From contig NZ_SMDD01000004.1 in the NCBI RefSeq assembly GCF_004343255.1, positions 86,562 through 150,561 on the forward strand: a stretch of 64,000 nt of DNA. The letters are read 5' to 3'. Shown piece by piece: positions 29,332 to 41,792 of this stretch. Made by a program: the position numbers and the translations under genes. This DNA is from Laceyella sacchari (GTDB lineage: Bacteria > Bacillota > Bacilli > Thermoactinomycetales > Thermoactinomycetaceae). The notes under the pieces were generated by a model that was given only the letters and a program-made list of their open reading frames with translations, ran no database searches and had not been told where the DNA came from. The stretch's first letter is position 1; the number at the start of each line of letters is the position of its first letter.

Positions 29332-29334
29332 TCG

Positions 29335-29373
29335 TCGCATGCAGGGGGCGTGATGCGCGCCCCTGTGCATGCA
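29335..29373 (+). other. GC-rich hairpin between rpoB and rpoC
   Basis: An inverted repeat with GCATGCAGGGG-type left arm and CCCCTGTGCATGC right arm, without a T run. It may stabilise the rpoB message end or lower rpoC translation. Confidence 0.6.
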
Positions 29374-29404
29374 ACGGGATGAATCCTGAGGGAGGAATCG
29401 CCCA

Positions 29405-32400
29405 ATGTTGGATGTAAACAACTTTGAGTATATGAAAATCGGCCTCGCCTCTCCTGAAAAAATCCGCTCTTGGTCTCGCGGTGAGGTTAAAAAGCCGGAA
29501 ACAATCAATTATCGCACGCTCAAACCGGAAAAAGAAGGTTTGTTCTGTGAGAAGATCTTTGGACCGACCAAAGATTGGGAGTGTCACTGCGGTAAATACA
29601 AACGCGTTCGTTACAAAGGGGTAGTCTGTGACCGATGCGGCGTGGAAGTGACCCGTGCCAAAGTGCGTCGTGAACGGATGGGCCATATTGAGTTGGCTGC
29701 ACCGGTATCCCATATCTGGTATTTCAAAGGGATTCCGAGCCGAATGGGTCTTGTATTGGACATGTCTCCCCGCTCATTGGAGGAAGTTATTTATTTCGCC
29801 TCCTATGTGGTTGTGGACCCGGGTCCGACCCCGTTGGAGAAGAAACAGCTCCTGTCTGAAAAAGAATTCCGCGCTTATCGTGAAAAATACGGTACCGCCT
29901 TTACGGCGATGATGGGTGCGGAAGCGATTAAGCGTCTGTTGCAAGAGATCGACCTCGACAAAGAGGTAGAAAGCCTGAAAGAAGAGTTGCAGACGGCGCA
30001 AGGGCAACGGCGCAACCGCGCAATCAAGCGCTTGGAAGTGTTGGAAGCCTTCCGTGCTTCCGGCAATTCTCCGGATTGGATGATTCTTGATGTGTTGCCG
30101 GTTATTCCGCCGGAGTTGCGGCCGATGGTGCAATTGGATGGTGGCCGTTTTGCCACATCCGACTTGAACGATCTTTACCGCCGTGTGATCAACCGTAACA
30201 ACCGGTTAAAACGCCTGCTCGACTTGGGTGCACCGGATATCATCGTGCAAAACGAAAAACGGATGTTGCAAGAAGCGGTTGACGCGCTGATCGATAACGG
30301 TCGTCGCGGTCGTCCGGTTACCGGGCCGGGGAATCGCCCACTCAAGTCTCTCTCCCACATGCTGAAAGGGAAGCAGGGCCGTTTCCGGCAAAACCTGCTT
30401 GGGAAACGTGTTGACTACTCTGGCCGTTCCGTTATCGTTGTCGGCCCGTATCTGAAAATGTACCAATGCGGTTTGCCAAAAGAAATGGCGCTGGAACTGT
30501 TTAAGCCGTTTGTGATGAAAGAGTTGGTGGCGAAAGGGCTCGCGCACAACATTAAGAGCGCCAAACGCAAAGTGGAGCGCGTTCACCCCGAAGTGTGGGA
30601 TGTGTTGGAAGAAGTGATCAAGGAGCATCCTGTGCTCCTCAACCGGGCGCCCACGCTTCACCGTTTGGGAATTCAAGCATTTGAGCCGATTCTCGTAGAA
30701 GGGCGCGCCATTCGTCTCCATCCGCTCGTATGTACGGCGTATAACGCTGACTTCGACGGAGACCAAATGGCTGTGCACGTACCACTATCTGCAGAGGCGC
30801 AAGCGGAAGCTCGCCTGTTGATGCTGGCGGCACAAAACATCTTGAACCCGAAAGACGGTAAGCCGGTTGTAACCCCGTCTCAGGATATGGTATTGGGTTG
30901 CTACTACTTGACCATCGAGAAGGCTGGCGAAAAAGGGGAAGGCTCGATCTTTTATTCGATCTCCGAAGCCATCAACGCTTACCAGCATGGTTACGTCAGC
31001 CTGCATTCCCGCATTGCCATTCCAGCGCGCAATGTGAAGAAAACCTCTTTCACTGAAGCGCAGAAAAATAGCTTGTTGGTGACGACTCCGGGTAAGCTGA
31101 TCTTCAACGAGATCTTCCCCGAAGAGTTCCCATACATCTGCGAACCGGGCAAAAAGAACTTTGTAAGCACTCCGGATAAATACTTCATCTTTGAAAAAGG
31201 CGTGAATGTCCGCGAATTTATCAGTAAGATGGATGATCCGGGCGCCCTGACCAAAAAGGATTTGGGTGCGGTGATCGCAGAGTGCTTCCGCCGTTTCGGT
31301 ACGACCACTACGTCGGAAATCCTCGACCGGGTGAAAGAACTTGGCTATAAGTTCTCTACCAAAGCGGGGATCACGATGTCAGTCTCTGACGTAAATGTGC
31401 CGGAGGAAAAGAAAGCGATCTTGGCGCAAGCGGAAGAGGATGTCGCCAAAGTGATGAAGCAATACCGCCGTGGTTTGATTACCGAAGACGAACGGTACGA
31501 GCGCGTCATCTCCATCTGGAGCCGCTCGAAGGATCAGATCACGAAAGTGCTCATGGAAAACATGGGTAAATATAACCCGATTTACATGATGGCGCATTCT
31601 GGTGCGCGGGGTAACGTGTCCCAGATCACCCAGTTGGCAGGGATGCGGGGTCTGATGGCCAACCCATCCGGACGGATTATCGAGCAACCGATCCGTACCA
31701 ACTTCCGTGAAGGGTTGACCGTATTGGAGTACTTCATCTCCACCCACGGTGCGCGAAAAGGTTTGGCGGATACCGCGCTGAGAACGGCTGACTCGGGTTA
31801 CTTGACCCGCCGTCTGGTAGACGTGGCGCAAGATGTGATCGTACGTGAAGAAGATTGCGGCACCGACCGGGGAATGACTGTAAGTGCGATCGCTGATGGA
31901 AACGAAGTGATTGAAAACTTATATGATCGTCTTGTAGGACGGTTTGCTTTCCAAACGGTTCGCCATCCGGAAACAGGTGAAGTTATTGTCGGCATCAATG
32001 AGATGATCGACGAAGAGATCGCTAACAAAATCGTCGAAGCAGGTCTGAAAGAAGTTACGATTCGCTCGGTTCTTACCTGTCGCACCAAACACGGTGTTTG
32101 CAAAAAATGCTACGGCCGCAACTTGGCCTTGGGCACACCGGTGGAAATCGGCGAAGCTGTCGGCATTATCGCCGCACAGTCGATTGGTGAGCCTGGTACC
32201 CAGCTGACGATGCGTACCTTCCACACCGGTGGGGTTGCGGGTGACGACATCACCCAAGGTTTGCCGCGGATTCAGGAGCTGTTTGAAGCGCGCAATCCGA
32301 AGGGGCAAGCGGTGATCAGCGAGATTGCCGGGGAAGTTGTCGACATTCGTGAAACCAAAGACCGTCGTGAAATCGAGATCAAAGGAGACGTGGAGTCCAA

Positions 32401-33019
32401 AATTCATCCCGTCCCATATGGTTCCCGCCTGCGTGTTTCAGTCGGAGATTATGTCAACGCTGGTGACGAGTTGACAGAGGGTTCTGTTGACCCGAAAGAG
32501 CTTCTGCGCATTAAAGGAGTGGCTGGCGTGCAACGCTACATCCTCCAAGAAGTGCAGAAGGTTTACCGCCTGCAAGGGGTGGAAATTAACGACAAGCACG
32601 TAGAAGTGATGATTCGGCAGATGATGCGCAAGGTACGGATTACCGATGCGGGTACGACCGATTTGTTGCCGGGCGCAGTCGTCGACATTCACGAATATGA
32701 AGCGGCTAACCGCAAAGTGCTGTTGAACGGCGGAGATGCGGCTGTTGCCCGCCCTGTCCTGTTGGGGATCACCAAGGCTTCGTTGGAAACAGAGTCTTAC
32801 CTGTCAGCGGCATCGTTCCAAGAAACCACACGGGTCTTGACCGATGCGGCGATCAAGGGCAAATTGGATGGGCTCTTGGGTCTGAAGGAGAACGTCATCA
32901 TCGGGAAGCTGATTCCCGCTGGAACCGGTATTTCCCGCTATCGCAACCAAACGTATGAGATTGTTGGTGAAAAAACTGAATCGGACCAAGCCGGCAAAGA
33001 GACGATGCTTGTTAAGTAG
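29405..33019 (+). CDS. rpoC: RNA polymerase beta-prime subunit
   Basis: A 1204-residue catalytic subunit. The N-terminal zinc ribbon shows CHCGKYKRV and VCDRCG (about 60-78). The active-site magnesium motif is [10 protein letters not shown] near residue 448. A second zinc site uses [13 protein letters not shown] near residue 890. The trigger loop region follows at [22 protein letters not shown] follows GGGAGGAA. It forms the core enzyme with rpoB and rpoA (52047). Confidence 0.97.
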   Translation: MLDVNNFEYMKIGLASPEKIRSWSRGEVKKPETINYRTLKPEKEGLFCEKIFGPTKDWECHCGKYKRVRYKGVVCDRCGVEVTRAKVRRERMGHIELAAPVSHIWYFKGIPSRMGLVLDMSPRSLEEVIYFASYVVVDPGPTPLEKKQLLSEKEFRAYREKYGTAFTAMMGAEAIKRLLQEIDLDKEVESLKEELQTAQGQRRNRAIKRLEVLEAFRASGNSPDWMILDVLPVIPPELRPMVQLDGGRFATSDLNDLYRRVINRNNRLKRLLDLGAPDIIVQNEKRMLQEAVDALIDNGRRGRPVTGPGNRPLKSLSHMLKGKQGRFRQNLLGKRVDYSGRSVIVVGPYLKMYQCGLPKEMALELFKPFVMKELVAKGLAHNIKSAKRKVERVHPEVWDVLEEVIKEHPVLLNRAPTLHRLGIQAFEPILVEGRAIRLHPLVCTAYNADFDGDQMAVHVPLSAEAQAEARLLMLAAQNILNPKDGKPVVTPSQDMVLGCYYLTIEKAGEKGEGSIFYSISEAINAYQHGYVSLHSRIAIPARNVKKTSFTEAQKNSLLVTTPGKLIFNEIFPEEFPYICEPGKKNFVSTPDKYFIFEKGVNVREFISKMDDPGALTKKDLGAVIAECFRRFGTTTTSEILDRVKELGYKFSTKAGITMSVSDVNVPEEKKAILAQAEEDVAKVMKQYRRGLITEDERYERVISIWSRSKDQITKVLMENMGKYNPIYMMAHSGARGNVSQITQLAGMRGLMANPSGRIIEQPIRTNFREGLTVLEYFISTHGARKGLADTALRTADSGYLTRRLVDVAQDVIVREEDCGTDRGMTVSAIADGNEVIENLYDRLVGRFAFQTVRHPETGEVIVGINEMIDEEIANKIVEAGLKEVTIRSVLTCRTKHGVCKKCYGRNLALGTPVEIGEAVGIIAAQSIGEPGTQLTMRTFHTGGVAGDDITQGLPRIQELFEARNPKGQAVISEIAGEVVDIRETKDRREIEIKGDVESKIHPVPYGSRLRVSVGDYVNAGDELTEGSVDPKELLRIKGVAGVQRYILQEVQKVYRLQGVEINDKHVEVMIRQMMRKVRITDAGTTDLLPGAVVDIHEYEAANRKVLLNGGDAAVARPVLLGITKASLETESYLSAASFQETTRVLTDAAIKGKLDGLLGLKENVIIGKLIPAGTGISRYRNQTYEIVGEKTESDQAGKETMLVK

Positions 33020-33028
33020 AGTTAATTG

Positions 33029-33057
33029 TTGACTTTGCCCAGGCGAGATGTTAATAT
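33029..33057 (+). promoter_or_regulatory. Promoter of the rplGB-rpsL-rpsG-fusA-tuf region
   Basis: TTGACT (33029-33034), 17 bp, TGtTAATAT (-10 at 33052-33057, extended). It begins just after the rpoC stop and probably drives the str operon. Confidence 0.82.
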
Positions 33058-33100
33058 ATCTTCGTGTGCTTGGGAATTATTCACTTTGGAGGGCGATTCA

Positions 33101-33349
33101 ATGTCTTATGAAAAAGTGATACAAGCAGAATCGTTAACGATCGGCACCAAGCAAACGAAGAAGGCCATTGAGCAAGGCCGAGCGCTCGAAGTACTTGTTG
33201 CAGATGATGCGGATCCGCAAATCATTTACCCGATCCTGAAGCTTTGCAAGGATCGCGGCATTCATGTCATCCACGTTGAATCAATGAAGCAACTTGGCAA
33301 AGCTTGCGGCATTGAAGTGGGCGCTGCGACGGCAGCGGTTTTAAAATGA
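33101..33349 (+). CDS. rplGB: L7Ae-family ribosomal protein (YbxF-like)
   Basis: An 82-residue member of the L7Ae/L30e/S12e/Gadd45 family. In Bacillus the homologue binds kink-turn RNA and associates with ribosomes. The fold region includes GTKQTKKAIEQG (about 20-31) and CKDRGIHVIHVES. ATG 33101 follows TTGGAGGG; frames starting earlier lack a site. It is the first gene of the str operon and precedes a long leader hairpin before rpsL. Confidence 0.9.
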   Translation: MSYEKVIQAESLTIGTKQTKKAIEQGRALEVLVADDADPQIIYPILKLCKDRGIHVIHVESMKQLGKACGIEVGAATAAVLK

Positions 33350-33371
33350 TTGTGAGCGACAGAAAATTATC

Positions 33372-33406
33372 GTTGATCGCGTCCCACGATGGTGGGCGTG
33401 ATCAAC
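33372..33406 (+). other. Long hairpin in the rplGB-rpsL gap
   Basis: GTTGATCGCG pairs with CGTGATCAAC (one G-U), then a single-base bulge, then CCCAC with GTGGG, closing a GATG loop; 15 pairs in all. A smaller stem CCGA/TCGG and a CCACAG/CTGTGG stem follow before rpsL. No terminator T run follows the main stem. It could be a processing site or a regulatory structure of the str operon. Confidence 0.7.
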
Positions 33407-33510
33407 TTTCATAAAAAGTCTCGTCGTTCCGATTTTTTTCGGCCACAGATGAAACACCTGGTTCTGTGGTCTTGAAGAGATATAACCAAACTCAGAAGGG
33501 GGTGCCAGTC

Positions 33511-33924
33511 ATGCCAACAATGAACCAGCTCGTGCGCAAAGGTCGCAAAGCTAAAATCAAGAAGTCCAAATCTCCGGCGTTGCAGTACACCTACAACACC
33601 ATGAAGAAAGAGGTTGTGCCACAAAGCGCTCCGCAAAAACGCGGTGTTTGCACTCGTGTGGGCACCATGACTCCTAAAAAACCTAACTCCGCTTTGCGTA
33701 AATATGCGCGTGTTCGTTTGACCAACGGTACGGAGGTTACCGCATACATCCCGGGTATCGGCCACAACCTGCAAGAGCACAGTGTTGTGTTGATCCGTGG
33801 TGGTCGTGTAAAAGACTTGCCAGGGGTTCGTTACCACATCGTTCGTGGTGCGCTTGACACCGCAGGGGTAGCTAACCGTAACCAAGCACGTTCCAAATAC
33901 GGAGCGAAACGTCCTAAGAAATAA
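33511..33924 (+). CDS. rpsL: Ribosomal protein S12
   Basis: A 137-residue decoding-centre protein. The conserved [11 protein letters not shown] (near residues 50-60) keeps the lysine at which streptomycin-resistance changes occur, and LPGVRYH is intact near residue 105. ATG 33511 has AAGGGGGTG upstream; a start at 33466 would be a 15-residue extension without a site. Followed by rpsG. Confidence 0.97.
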   Translation: MPTMNQLVRKGRKAKIKKSKSPALQYTYNTMKKEVVPQSAPQKRGVCTRVGTMTPKKPNSALRKYARVRLTNGTEVTAYIPGIGHNLQEHSVVLIRGGRVKDLPGVRYHIVRGALDTAGVANRNQARSKYGAKRPKK

Positions 33925-33969
33925 TGCAACTGATTCAGCATAGAACAACGAGGAAAAGGAGGGAGAAGC

Positions 33970-34440
33970 ATGCCACGTAAAGGCCCAGTAGCTCGTCGGG
34001 ATGCACTGCCAGATCCGATTTACAACAGCAAGCTGGTGACCCGTCTCATCAACCGCTTGATGTATGACGGTAAGAAAGGCACTGCACAACGCATTTTGTA
34101 CAATGCATTCGATATCATTCGCGAACGTTCCGGTAACGATCCGATGGAAGTGTTTGAACAAGCACTGAAAAACGTAATGCCTGTACTGGAGGTTAAAGCT
34201 CGCCGTGTGGGTGGTGCCAACTACCAAGTACCAGTAGAGGTGAAACCAGAACGTCGCACCAGCCTTGGTCTCCGTTGGTTGGTAAGCTACGCTCGTCTGC
34301 GCGGTGAAAAAACCATGGAAGAGCGTTTGGCTAACGAGATCATGGATGCAGCGAACAATACCGGTGCAGCCGTGAAGAAGAAAGAAGATACGCACCGTAT
34401 GGCAGAAGCCAACCGTGCATTTGCTCACTATCGCTGGTAA
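33970..34440 (+). CDS. rpsG: Ribosomal protein S7
   Basis: A 156-residue primary rRNA-binding protein of the 30S head. It begins [11 protein letters not shown], and AAAGGAGGGAG lies before the ATG. In many bacteria S7 represses its own str operon message. Normal length. Confidence 0.97.
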   Translation: MPRKGPVARRDALPDPIYNSKLVTRLINRLMYDGKKGTAQRILYNAFDIIRERSGNDPMEVFEQALKNVMPVLEVKARRVGGANYQVPVEVKPERRTSLGLRWLVSYARLRGEKTMEERLANEIMDAANNTGAAVKKKEDTHRMAEANRAFAHYRW

Positions 34441-34476
34441 ACAACATTCTTTCCAATATGAAGGGAGAAATTTCCG

Positions 34477-36552
34477 ATGGCACGCGAATTCTCCTTGCAA
34501 AATACACGTAACATTGGGATCATGGCTCACATCGACGCTGGTAAAACGACTACCACTGAGCGTATCCTGTTCTACACCGGTCGCGTACACAAAATTGGTG
34601 AGACGCATGAAGGTGCGGCCACCATGGACTGGATGGAGCAAGAGCAAGAGCGCGGAATCACCATTACATCCGCAGCGACCACCGCTCAGTGGAAAGGTCA
34701 TCGTGTCAACATCATCGACACTCCAGGCCACGTTGATTTTACCGTTGAGGTAGAGCGTTCCCTCCGTGTATTAGACGGGGCAGTAGGTGTTTTTTGTGCA
34801 AAAGGTGGCGTAGAGCCACAATCTGAAACGGTATGGCGTCAAGCTGACCGTTATGGCGTACCGCGTATTGCGTATGTCAACAAAATGGATATTCTCGGTG
34901 CCGATTTCTACGGTGCGGTAGAGCAAATGCGTGAGCGTCTTGGCGCAAATGCTGTACCGATCCAAATTCCAATCGGCTCTGAAGAAACTTTCGAAGGTGT
35001 AATTGACCTTATCACCATGAAAGCGATCATTTACACCGACGATTTGGGTACCACTTCGGAAGCTCGCGAGATTCCAGCAGAATACGCGGACAAAGCGGAA
35101 GAATACCGCAACAATCTGGTAGAAGCTGTGGCTGAGCTGGATGAAGAGCTGATGATGAAATACCTCGAAGGTGAAGAACTCACCGAAGAGGAAATTGTCT
35201 CCACACTTCGCAAAGGTACCTGTGAAGTGAAAATCACTCCGGTTCTCTGCGGTTCTTCTTACAAGAACAAAGGGGTGCAACCACTCCTCGACGCAGTAGT
35301 CGCGTACCTGCCTTCTCCGCTGGATGTACCGGCGATCCAAGGCACCTTGCCGGACGGTACGGAAGTTGTGCGTCAATCGAGCGACGAAGAGCCGTTTGCC
35401 GCTCTGGCGTTCAAAGTAATGACGGACCCGTACGTAGGGAAGTTGACCTTCTTCCGCGTTTACTCGGGTACGCTTGAATCCGGCTCCTATGTGATGAACA
35501 CCACCAAAGGGAAGCGTGAGCGGATCGGTCGGATCCTGCAAATGCACGCGAACCACCGTGAAGAGATCTCCAAAGTTTACGCCGGTGACATCGCCGCTGC
35601 AGTAGGCTTGAAAGATACCACCACGGGTGAAACCCTCAGTGACGAAAAGAATCCGATCATTCTTGAGTCCATGGAGTTCCCAGAACCGGTAATCAAGATC
35701 GCTATTGAGCCAAAATCGAAAGCGGACCAAGACAAAATGGGTCTGGCTCTCACCAAATTGGCTGAAGAGGACCCGACTTTCAAAACTTGGACCGATGAAG
35801 AGACTGGCCAAACGATCATCGCTGGTATGGGTGAGTTGCACCTGGAGATCATTGTTGACCGCTTGAAACGCGAGTTTAAAGTGGAAGCCAACGTTGGTGC
35901 ACCACAGGTTGCTTACAAAGAAACTTTCCGCTCTGCTGCGAAGGTGGAAGGGAAATTTGTTCGTCAGTCTGGTGGTCGTGGTCAATACGGTCACGTATGG
36001 ATCGAGTTCGAACCATTGGAAGAAGGCGCTGGCTTCGAATTTGTCAACAAAATCGTCGGTGGTGTGGTTCCGAAAGAATACATCCCAGCGGTTCAAGCAG
36101 GTATCGAAGAAGCCATGCAAAACGGTGTCTTGGCTGGATTCCCGTTGGTTGACGTTCGCGCGACCATTGTGGACGGTTCTTACCACGATGTGGACTCCTC
36201 CGAGATGGCGTTCAAAATTGCTGGTTCGATGGCCCTCAAAGCTGCCAAATCTAAGTGTAACCCAGTTCTCCTGGAGCCGATGATGAAAGTGGAAGTCACG
36301 GTACCAGAAGACTACATGGGTGACGTGATGGGTGACATCAACTCCCGTCGCGGTCGTGTAGAGGGCATGGAAGCACGCGGTGGCGCTCAAGTGATTCGTG
36401 CGATGGTGCCTTTGGCGGAAATGTTTGGTTATGTAAGTAACTTGCGTTCCCGCACCCAAGGCCGCGGTGTGTTCTCCATGGTGTTTGACCACTATGAAGA
36501 AGTACCGCGCAACATCGCTGACGAGATCGTGAAGAAGCGTTCCGGCGAGTAA
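34477..36552 (+). CDS. fusA: Elongation factor G
   Basis: A 691-residue translocase GTPase. G1 is AHIDAGKTT (about 17-25), G3 DTPGHVDF (about 81-88) and G4 NKMD. Domains II to V follow, with the [12 protein letters not shown] stretch near the C-terminus. Strong codon bias matches high expression. The opposite strand has long open frames here, which are shadows. Confidence 0.97.
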   Translation: MAREFSLQNTRNIGIMAHIDAGKTTTTERILFYTGRVHKIGETHEGAATMDWMEQEQERGITITSAATTAQWKGHRVNIIDTPGHVDFTVEVERSLRVLDGAVGVFCAKGGVEPQSETVWRQADRYGVPRIAYVNKMDILGADFYGAVEQMRERLGANAVPIQIPIGSEETFEGVIDLITMKAIIYTDDLGTTSEAREIPAEYADKAEEYRNNLVEAVAELDEELMMKYLEGEELTEEEIVSTLRKGTCEVKITPVLCGSSYKNKGVQPLLDAVVAYLPSPLDVPAIQGTLPDGTEVVRQSSDEEPFAALAFKVMTDPYVGKLTFFRVYSGTLESGSYVMNTTKGKRERIGRILQMHANHREEISKVYAGDIAAAVGLKDTTTGETLSDEKNPIILESMEFPEPVIKIAIEPKSKADQDKMGLALTKLAEEDPTFKTWTDEETGQTIIAGMGELHLEIIVDRLKREFKVEANVGAPQVAYKETFRSAAKVEGKFVRQSGGRGQYGHVWIEFEPLEEGAGFEFVNKIVGGVVPKEYIPAVQAGIEEAMQNGVLAGFPLVDVRATIVDGSYHDVDSSEMAFKIAGSMALKAAKSKCNPVLLEPMMKVEVTVPEDYMGDVMGDINSRRGRVEGMEARGGAQVIRAMVPLAEMFGYVSNLRSRTQGRGVFSMVFDHYEEVPRNIADEIVKKRSGE

Positions 36553-36668
36553 TTCCATTTGTTCTAAGGGTTGAGAAACTGGTGAAGCGGGAACTTTCCG
36601 CTTCCCGGATTTTCAAATATCTATTACAATAATACTTAGTTTCATGAGTAAAGGGAGGATACCTAGTC

Positions 36669-37856
36669 ATGGCAAAAGCCAAGTTTGAGCGTACAAAACC
36701 TCACGTAAACATTGGTACCATCGGTCACGTTGACCATGGTAAAACCACTCTGACCGCTGCTATTACCACGGTATTGGCACAAAAAGGTGGCGCAGAAGCG
36801 ACCGCTTATGACCAAATCGACAAAGCTCCAGAAGAAAGAGAGCGCGGTATCACCATCTCCACCGCACACGTGGAGTATGAAACCGACAAACGTCACTATG
36901 CTCACGTTGACTGCCCAGGTCACGCTGACTACGTGAAAAACATGATCACCGGTGCTGCGCAAATGGACGGCGCGATCCTGGTAGTATCCGCTGCTGACGG
37001 CCCAATGCCGCAAACTCGTGAACACATCTTGCTCTCCCGTCAGGTAGGCGTTCCATACATCGTTGTGTTCTTGAACAAATGCGACATGGTTGACGACGAA
37101 GAGTTGCTGGAACTGGTAGAAATGGAAGTACGCGAACTTCTGTCCGAGTACGAATTCCCAGGCGACGACATCCCAGTAGTTGCTGGTTCCGCTCTGAAAG
37201 CTCTGGAAGATCCAACTGGTGAATGGGCTCAAAAAATCATCGAACTGATGAACGCTGTAGACGAGTACATCCCAGAACCAGAGCGCGACACCGACAAAAG
37301 CTTCCTGATGCCGGTAGAGGACGTATTCACCATTACTGGTCGTGGTACGGTTGCTACCGGTCGTGTAGAACGCGGTGTAGTTAAAGTGGGTGACGAAGTT
37401 GAGATCGTAGGTCTTGGCGAAACCCGCAAAACCGTATGTACTGGTGTTGAGATGTTCCGCAAACTGCTCGAATCCGCTCAAGCTGGTGACAACATCGGTG
37501 CCCTGCTGCGTGGTATTGAGCGTAAAGACATCCAACGTGGTCAAGTACTGTCCAAACCAGGCAGCGTAAAACCACACACCAAATTTAAAGCTCAAGTTTA
37601 CGTATTGTCCAAAGAAGAGGGCGGACGTCACACCCCATTCTTCTCCAACTACCGTCCGCAATTCTACTTCCGTACGACTGACGTAACCGGCATCATCAAA
37701 CTGCCAGAAGGCGTTGAAATGTGCATGCCTGGCGACAACATCGAAATGGAAGTAGAACTGATCGCTCCGATCGCGATCGAAGACGGTACCCGCTTCGCTA
37801 TCCGTGAAGGTGGACGTACCGTAGGTGCTGGCGCAGTTACCGCTATCATCGAGTAA
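36669..37856 (+). CDS. tuf: Elongation factor Tu
   Basis: A 395-residue GTPase delivering aminoacyl-tRNA. G1 is GHVDHGKTT (18-26), G3 [11 protein letters not shown] and G4 NKCD. Domain III has the usual antibiotic-contact residues. Codon use is the most biased in the window (CGT, GGT, GTA). A 7-bp hairpin, GAAGCGG with CCGCTTC at 36584-36604, lies between fusA and tuf. Confidence 0.98.
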   Translation: MAKAKFERTKPHVNIGTIGHVDHGKTTLTAAITTVLAQKGGAEATAYDQIDKAPEERERGITISTAHVEYETDKRHYAHVDCPGHADYVKNMITGAAQMDGAILVVSAADGPMPQTREHILLSRQVGVPYIVVFLNKCDMVDDEELLELVEMEVRELLSEYEFPGDDIPVVAGSALKALEDPTGEWAQKIIELMNAVDEYIPEPERDTDKSFLMPVEDVFTITGRGTVATGRVERGVVKVGDEVEIVGLGETRKTVCTGVEMFRKLLESAQAGDNIGALLRGIERKDIQRGQVLSKPGSVKPHTKFKAQVYVLSKEEGGRHTPFFSNYRPQFYFRTTDVTGIIKLPEGVEMCMPGDNIEMEVELIAPIAIEDGTRFAIREGGRTVGAGAVTAIIE

Positions 37857-37873
37857 TTTCGCCTAAACCAGAT

Positions 37874-37908
37874 AAAAGCTGTTAACCCTATGGGGTTAGC
37901 AGCTTTTT
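37874..37908 (+). terminator. Terminator after tuf
   Basis: Arms AAAAGCTG-TAACCC and GGGTTA-CAGCTTTT around a TATG loop with five T. It ends the str operon. Confidence 0.93.
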
Positions 37909-38034
37909 CATTTGTATCTCTCATCGCGTGTAGGATGGGGGAGCACAGGGATGTTGGTCTCTGTTGTCATATATGGCTTTTTTTTCAGCTGTCATGGTTA
38001 TGGATGTCTATGTAGTGGAGACTTAAGGTATGAC

Positions 38035-38063
38035 TTGCAAGCGGGGCGTCAATCTAGTAAAAT
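38035..38063 (+). promoter_or_regulatory. Upstream S10 promoter
   Basis: TTGCAA (38035-38040), 17 bp, TAAAAT (38058-38063). Confidence 0.75.
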
Positions 38064-38151
38064 ATTGTAAGTTCGTCGTGTTCATGAGAGGATTTCAAGT
38101 GGCGGCAAGTACTTCCTTATGTGTCGTTTCGGCAAAATCAAAGAAAAAAGC

Positions 38152-38180
38152 TTGCATAAGCCTCTGTTTTTCATTATAAT
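38152..38180 (+). promoter_or_regulatory. Downstream S10 promoter
   Basis: TTGCAT (38152-38157), 17 bp, TATAAT (38175-38180). Expected start near 38187, giving a leader of about 120 bases before rpsJ. Confidence 0.8.
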
Positions 38181-38283
38181 CTTGAATGTTGTCATGAACG
38201 CGATGATGCGAAAGGTTGCCGACACACCCGGCCCCTTTGCCATGGCCGGGCGGGAAATTTTCGCGGAGAAGTTCATTTAATAA

Positions 38284-38616
<333 letters not shown>

Positions 38617-38648
38617 TCCTGACTTTAGAGTGGTAGGAGGTGTACAAA

Positions 38649-39275
38649 GTGAAAGGGATTCTCGGTAAAAAGATCGGGATGACGCAAATCTTCAACGAAG
38701 ATGGCGTGGTTATTCCCGTTACCGTTGTTGAAGCGGGTCCATGCGTAGTGTTGCAAAAGAAAGATATCGCCAATGATGGTTACGAAGCAATTCAGCTCGG
38801 TTTTGAAGAGAAGAAAGAGCATCGTGCGAACAAACCGGAATTGGGTCATGCCAAAAAAGCAAACGCGGCGGCGCAAAAATTCATCAAAGAATTCCGCGGT
38901 GTAAACTTGGCTGACTATGAATTGGGCGCAGTAGTTAAAGCCGACATCTTCTCTGAGGGAGAGCTGGTGGATGTAACCGGTACTTCCAAAGGGAAAGGCT
39001 TTGCTGGTGCGATCAAACGCCACAACCAATCCCGCGGGCCAATGAGCCACGGTTCCCGTTATCATCGTGGTCCTGGTTCCTTGGGTGCGATTGCCCCGGC
39101 ACGTGTATTTAAAGGCCAAACCCTGCCAGGACGCATGGGCGGAGAGCGCGTAACGACGCAAAACCTGCAAATCGTACGCGTTGACGCAGAGAAAAACTTG
39201 CTCCTGATCAAAGGTGCAGTACCAGGGCCAAAAAATAGCTATCTTGTAATCAAATCTGCTGTCAAAGGCAGCTAA
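38649..39275 (+). CDS. rplC: Ribosomal protein L3
   Basis: A 208-residue 50S assembly protein reaching the peptidyl-transferase centre. The signature [16 protein letters not shown] stretch appears as [15 protein letters not shown] (near residue 133). GTG 38649 has TAGGAGG upstream; an earlier GTG at 38640 sits on that site. Confidence 0.96.
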   Translation: MKGILGKKIGMTQIFNEDGVVIPVTVVEAGPCVVLQKKDIANDGYEAIQLGFEEKKEHRANKPELGHAKKANAAAQKFIKEFRGVNLADYELGAVVKADIFSEGELVDVTGTSKGKGFAGAIKRHNQSRGPMSHGSRYHRGPGSLGAIAPARVFKGQTLPGRMGGERVTTQNLQIVRVDAEKNLLLIKGAVPGPKNSYLVIKSAVKGS

Positions 39276-39304
39276 TTGATCGATCAAAGAAAGGAGGAGC
39301 ATCC

Positions 39305-39931
39305 ATGCCAAAGGTAACAGTCTTAGACATGAGCGGTAAACAAGTGGGAGAGATCGAACTGGCAGACGCCATTTTCGGCATCACCCCAAATGAAGCCGTA
39401 TTGCATGATGCCGTTGTGATGCAACAAGCATCGCTTCGTCGTGGCACCCATGCTGTGAAAAACCGTGCAGCTGTTCGCGGCGGTGGTAGAAAACCATGGA
39501 GACAAAAAGGTACCGGACGCGCGCGTCAAGGTAGCATTCGTTCTCCGCAATGGGTAGGCGGTGGTGTGGTATTTGGTCCAACTCCACGCACCTATGCATA
39601 CAAATTGCCTAAAAAGGTTCGTCGCTTGGCGATCAAATCGGCTCTCGCTTCCAAAGTGATCGACAGCCAATTGGTTGTACTGGATGAACTGAAACTGGAG
39701 CAACCAAAAACCCGTGACATGGTTCAAGTGCTCAAAAACCTGGGAGTAGAAAGAAAAGCGTTGGTTGTTACTGACAACCTGGAAGACAACGCAGTGCTCG
39801 CAGCACGCAACATCCCAGGAGTGAAACTCATCACTGCTGATGGCGTCAATGTACTGGACGTCCTCTATCACGACAAATTGATTCTCACTCGTGGAGCTGT
39901 GAATCGCGTTGAGGAGGTGCTTGGCCAGTGA
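39305..39931 (+). CDS. rplD: Ribosomal protein L4
   Basis: A 208-residue exit-tunnel protein. The basic loop [19 protein letters not shown] (near residues 60-78) lines the tunnel where macrolides bind. In some bacteria L4 controls the S10 operon. AAAGGAGGAG precedes the ATG. It overlaps rplW by four bases. Confidence 0.97.
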   Translation: MPKVTVLDMSGKQVGEIELADAIFGITPNEAVLHDAVVMQQASLRRGTHAVKNRAAVRGGGRKPWRQKGTGRARQGSIRSPQWVGGGVVFGPTPRTYAYKLPKKVRRLAIKSALASKVIDSQLVVLDELKLEQPKTRDMVQVLKNLGVERKALVVTDNLEDNAVLAARNIPGVKLITADGVNVLDVLYHDKLILTRGAVNRVEEVLGQ

Positions 39932-40215
39932 AAGACCCACGCGATATTATCCGTCGCCCGGTCATCACCGAAGCTTCCACCGGCATGATGGAGCAAGGAA
40001 AATACGTATTTGAAGTAGATCCTCGTTCCAACAAAGTGGAAGTGAAAAAAGCGATTGAGCAAATTTTCGGTGTGAAAGTTGACCAAGTGAACACCATGCG
40101 TGTTCCAGGCAAAATGAAACGCTACGGTCGTTACACCGGACGTACTGCCGAAAGAAAGAAAGCGATCGTGACATTGGCTGCCGACAGCAAACCGATCGAA
40201 ATCTTTGAAGTGTAA
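39928..40215 (+). CDS. rplW: Ribosomal protein L23
   Basis: A 95-residue protein at the tunnel exit, docking site for signal recognition particle and trigger factor. GTG start overlaps the rplD stop, with GAGGAGGTG just inside rplD. The [12 protein letters not shown]-terminus is typical. Confidence 0.96.
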   Translation: MKDPRDIIRRPVITEASTGMMEQGKYVFEVDPRSNKVEVKKAIEQIFGVKVDQVNTMRVPGKMKRYGRYTGRTAERKKAIVTLAADSKPIEIFEV

Positions 40216-40245
40216 TTATCCTAAACAAAAAGGAGGGAAAAAGGC

Positions 40246-41076
40246 ATGGCTGTAAAACATTTTAGACCAACGACTCCATCTCGTCGTCATATGACCGTTT
40301 CTTCTTTCGAAGAAATCACCACCGACAAACCGGAGAAATCCTTGCTTGTTACGCTGGTGCGCAAAGCCGGTCGCAACAACCAAGGTCGGTTGACTGTTCG
40401 TCATCAAGGCGGTGGTCATAAACGCAAATACCGTATTATTGACTTCAAGCGCAACAAAGACGGCATCCCAGGTAAGGTCGCTACAATCGAGTACGATCCA
40501 AACCGTTCTGCCAACATCGCGCTGATTCATTATGCGGATGGTGAAAAACGTTACATTCTCGCTCCGCATGGCTTGAAAGTCGGCACCACCATCATGTCCG
40601 GTCCGGAAGCTGACATCCGTGTGGGTAACGCACTGCCACTGAAAAACATTCCTGTAGGTACCGTTATCCACAACATTGAGATGAAACCAGGCCGCGGTGG
40701 ACAATTGGTGCGTGCAGCAGGTGCTTCTGCACAACTTCTGGGTAAAGAGGGCAAATACGCAATCATCCGCCTGACCTCTGGTGAAACCCGCATGATTAAC
40801 CTGGAGTGCCGCGCGACCATCGGTCAAGTAGGTAACCTGGATCATGAGCTTATCACCATTGGTAAAGCAGGACGTTCTCGTTGGTTAGGCAAGCGCCCGA
40901 CCGTTCGCGGTTCTGTTATGAACCCGGTAGACCATCCACACGGTGGTGGTGAAGGTCGCGCGCCAATCGGACGCAAGTCTCCGATGACCCCATGGGGCAA
41001 ACCAACGCTTGGTTACAAAACCCGCAAGAAAAACAAAGCATCTGACAAATATATTATCCGTCGTCGCAAGAAGTAA
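40246..41076 (+). CDS. rplB: Ribosomal protein L2
   Basis: A 276-residue 50S protein essential for peptidyl transfer. The C-terminal signature [14 protein letters not shown] (near residue 225) contains the functionally important histidine. AAAGGAGGG precedes the ATG. Confidence 0.98.
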   Translation: MAVKHFRPTTPSRRHMTVSSFEEITTDKPEKSLLVTLVRKAGRNNQGRLTVRHQGGGHKRKYRIIDFKRNKDGIPGKVATIEYDPNRSANIALIHYADGEKRYILAPHGLKVGTTIMSGPEADIRVGNALPLKNIPVGTVIHNIEMKPGRGGQLVRAAGASAQLLGKEGKYAIIRLTSGETRMINLECRATIGQVGNLDHELITIGKAGRSRWLGKRPTVRGSVMNPVDHPHGGGEGRAPIGRKSPMTPWGKPTLGYKTRKKNKASDKYIIRRRKK

Positions 41077-41118
41077 TCTAGGCTGGGAGAAAGCCTCACT
41101 CGAAGGGAGGTTAATTAC

Positions 41119-41400
41119 ATGGGCCGCAGCTTGAAAAAAGGACCATTTGTAGATGCGCACCTGATTAAAAAGGTTGAAGAACTGAATGAAAAAGGTGAAA
41201 AGCGAGTGATCAAAACCTGGTCTCGCCGTTCTACCATTTTCCCTGACTTCATCGGTCACACTTTCGCAGTACATGATGGTCGCAAACATGTTCCTGTATT
41301 CGTGACTGAAGACATGGTAGGTCACAAGTTGGGTGAGTTCGTTCCAACCCGCACCTACAAAGGTCACGCCGCTGATGACAAGAAAACGAAAAGACGGTAG
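41119..41400 (+). CDS. rpsS: Ribosomal protein S19
   Basis: A 93-residue 30S head protein near the A site, beginning [12 protein letters not shown]. The central [11 protein letters not shown] is typical. GAAGGGAGG precedes the ATG. Confidence 0.97.
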   Translation: MGRSLKKGPFVDAHLIKKVEELNEKGEKRVIKTWSRRSTIFPDFIGHTFAVHDGRKHVPVFVTEDMVGHKLGEFVPTRTYKGHAADDKKTKRR

Positions 41401-41430
41401 AGGTCTTGTTGAAGAGAGGGGGGTTACAAC

Positions 41431-41763
41431 ATGGAAGCTAAAGCTGTTGCACGTTATGTGCGCATCGCTCCACGCAAAGCGCGCCTGGTAATGGACTTGA
41501 TCCGCGGTAAGTCCGTGGAAGAAGCCATCGCGATTTTAAAATTCACTCCTCGCGCAGCATCTCCGATTATCGAGAAAGTACTCGCTTCTGCTGTGGCAAA
41601 TGCTGAGCACAACTTTAACATGGACACCAGCCGTCTGGTTGTAGCGAAAGCGTTTGTTGACGAAGGTCCAACACTGAAGCGTTACATGCCTCGTGCTATG
41701 GGACGTGCGAGCCGCATTAACAAACGCACCAGCCACATCACCGTGGTTGTGAGCGAAAAGTAA
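41431..41763 (+). CDS. rplV: Ribosomal protein L22
   Basis: A 110-residue protein whose beta-hairpin lines the exit tunnel. Conserved [18 protein letters not shown] lies at residues 8-25 and the hairpin tip in [13 protein letters not shown] near residue 90. Confidence 0.97.
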   Translation: MEAKAVARYVRIAPRKARLVMDLIRGKSVEEAIAILKFTPRAASPIIEKVLASAVANAEHNFNMDTSRLVVAKAFVDEGPTLKRYMPRAMGRASRINKRTSHITVVVSEK

Positions 41764-41792
41764 TCAACTATTGAACAAGGAGGGATGAAGCT

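Noticed and set aside
33409..37661. Very long reverse-strand open frames (440, 595 and 332 codons) opposite rpsL-rpsG, fusA and tuf
   Set aside because: They mirror highly biased codon use of the sense genes, have no ribosome sites or family likeness, and the sense proteins are unmistakable.
37951..38070. 39-codon frame in the tuf-rpsJ gap
   Set aside because: Overlaps the upstream S10 promoter, lies after a terminator, and has a poor ribosome site.
38082..38276. 64-codon reverse frame in the S10 leader
   Set aside because: Covers the second S10 promoter and leader stem; no ribosome site or homologue.
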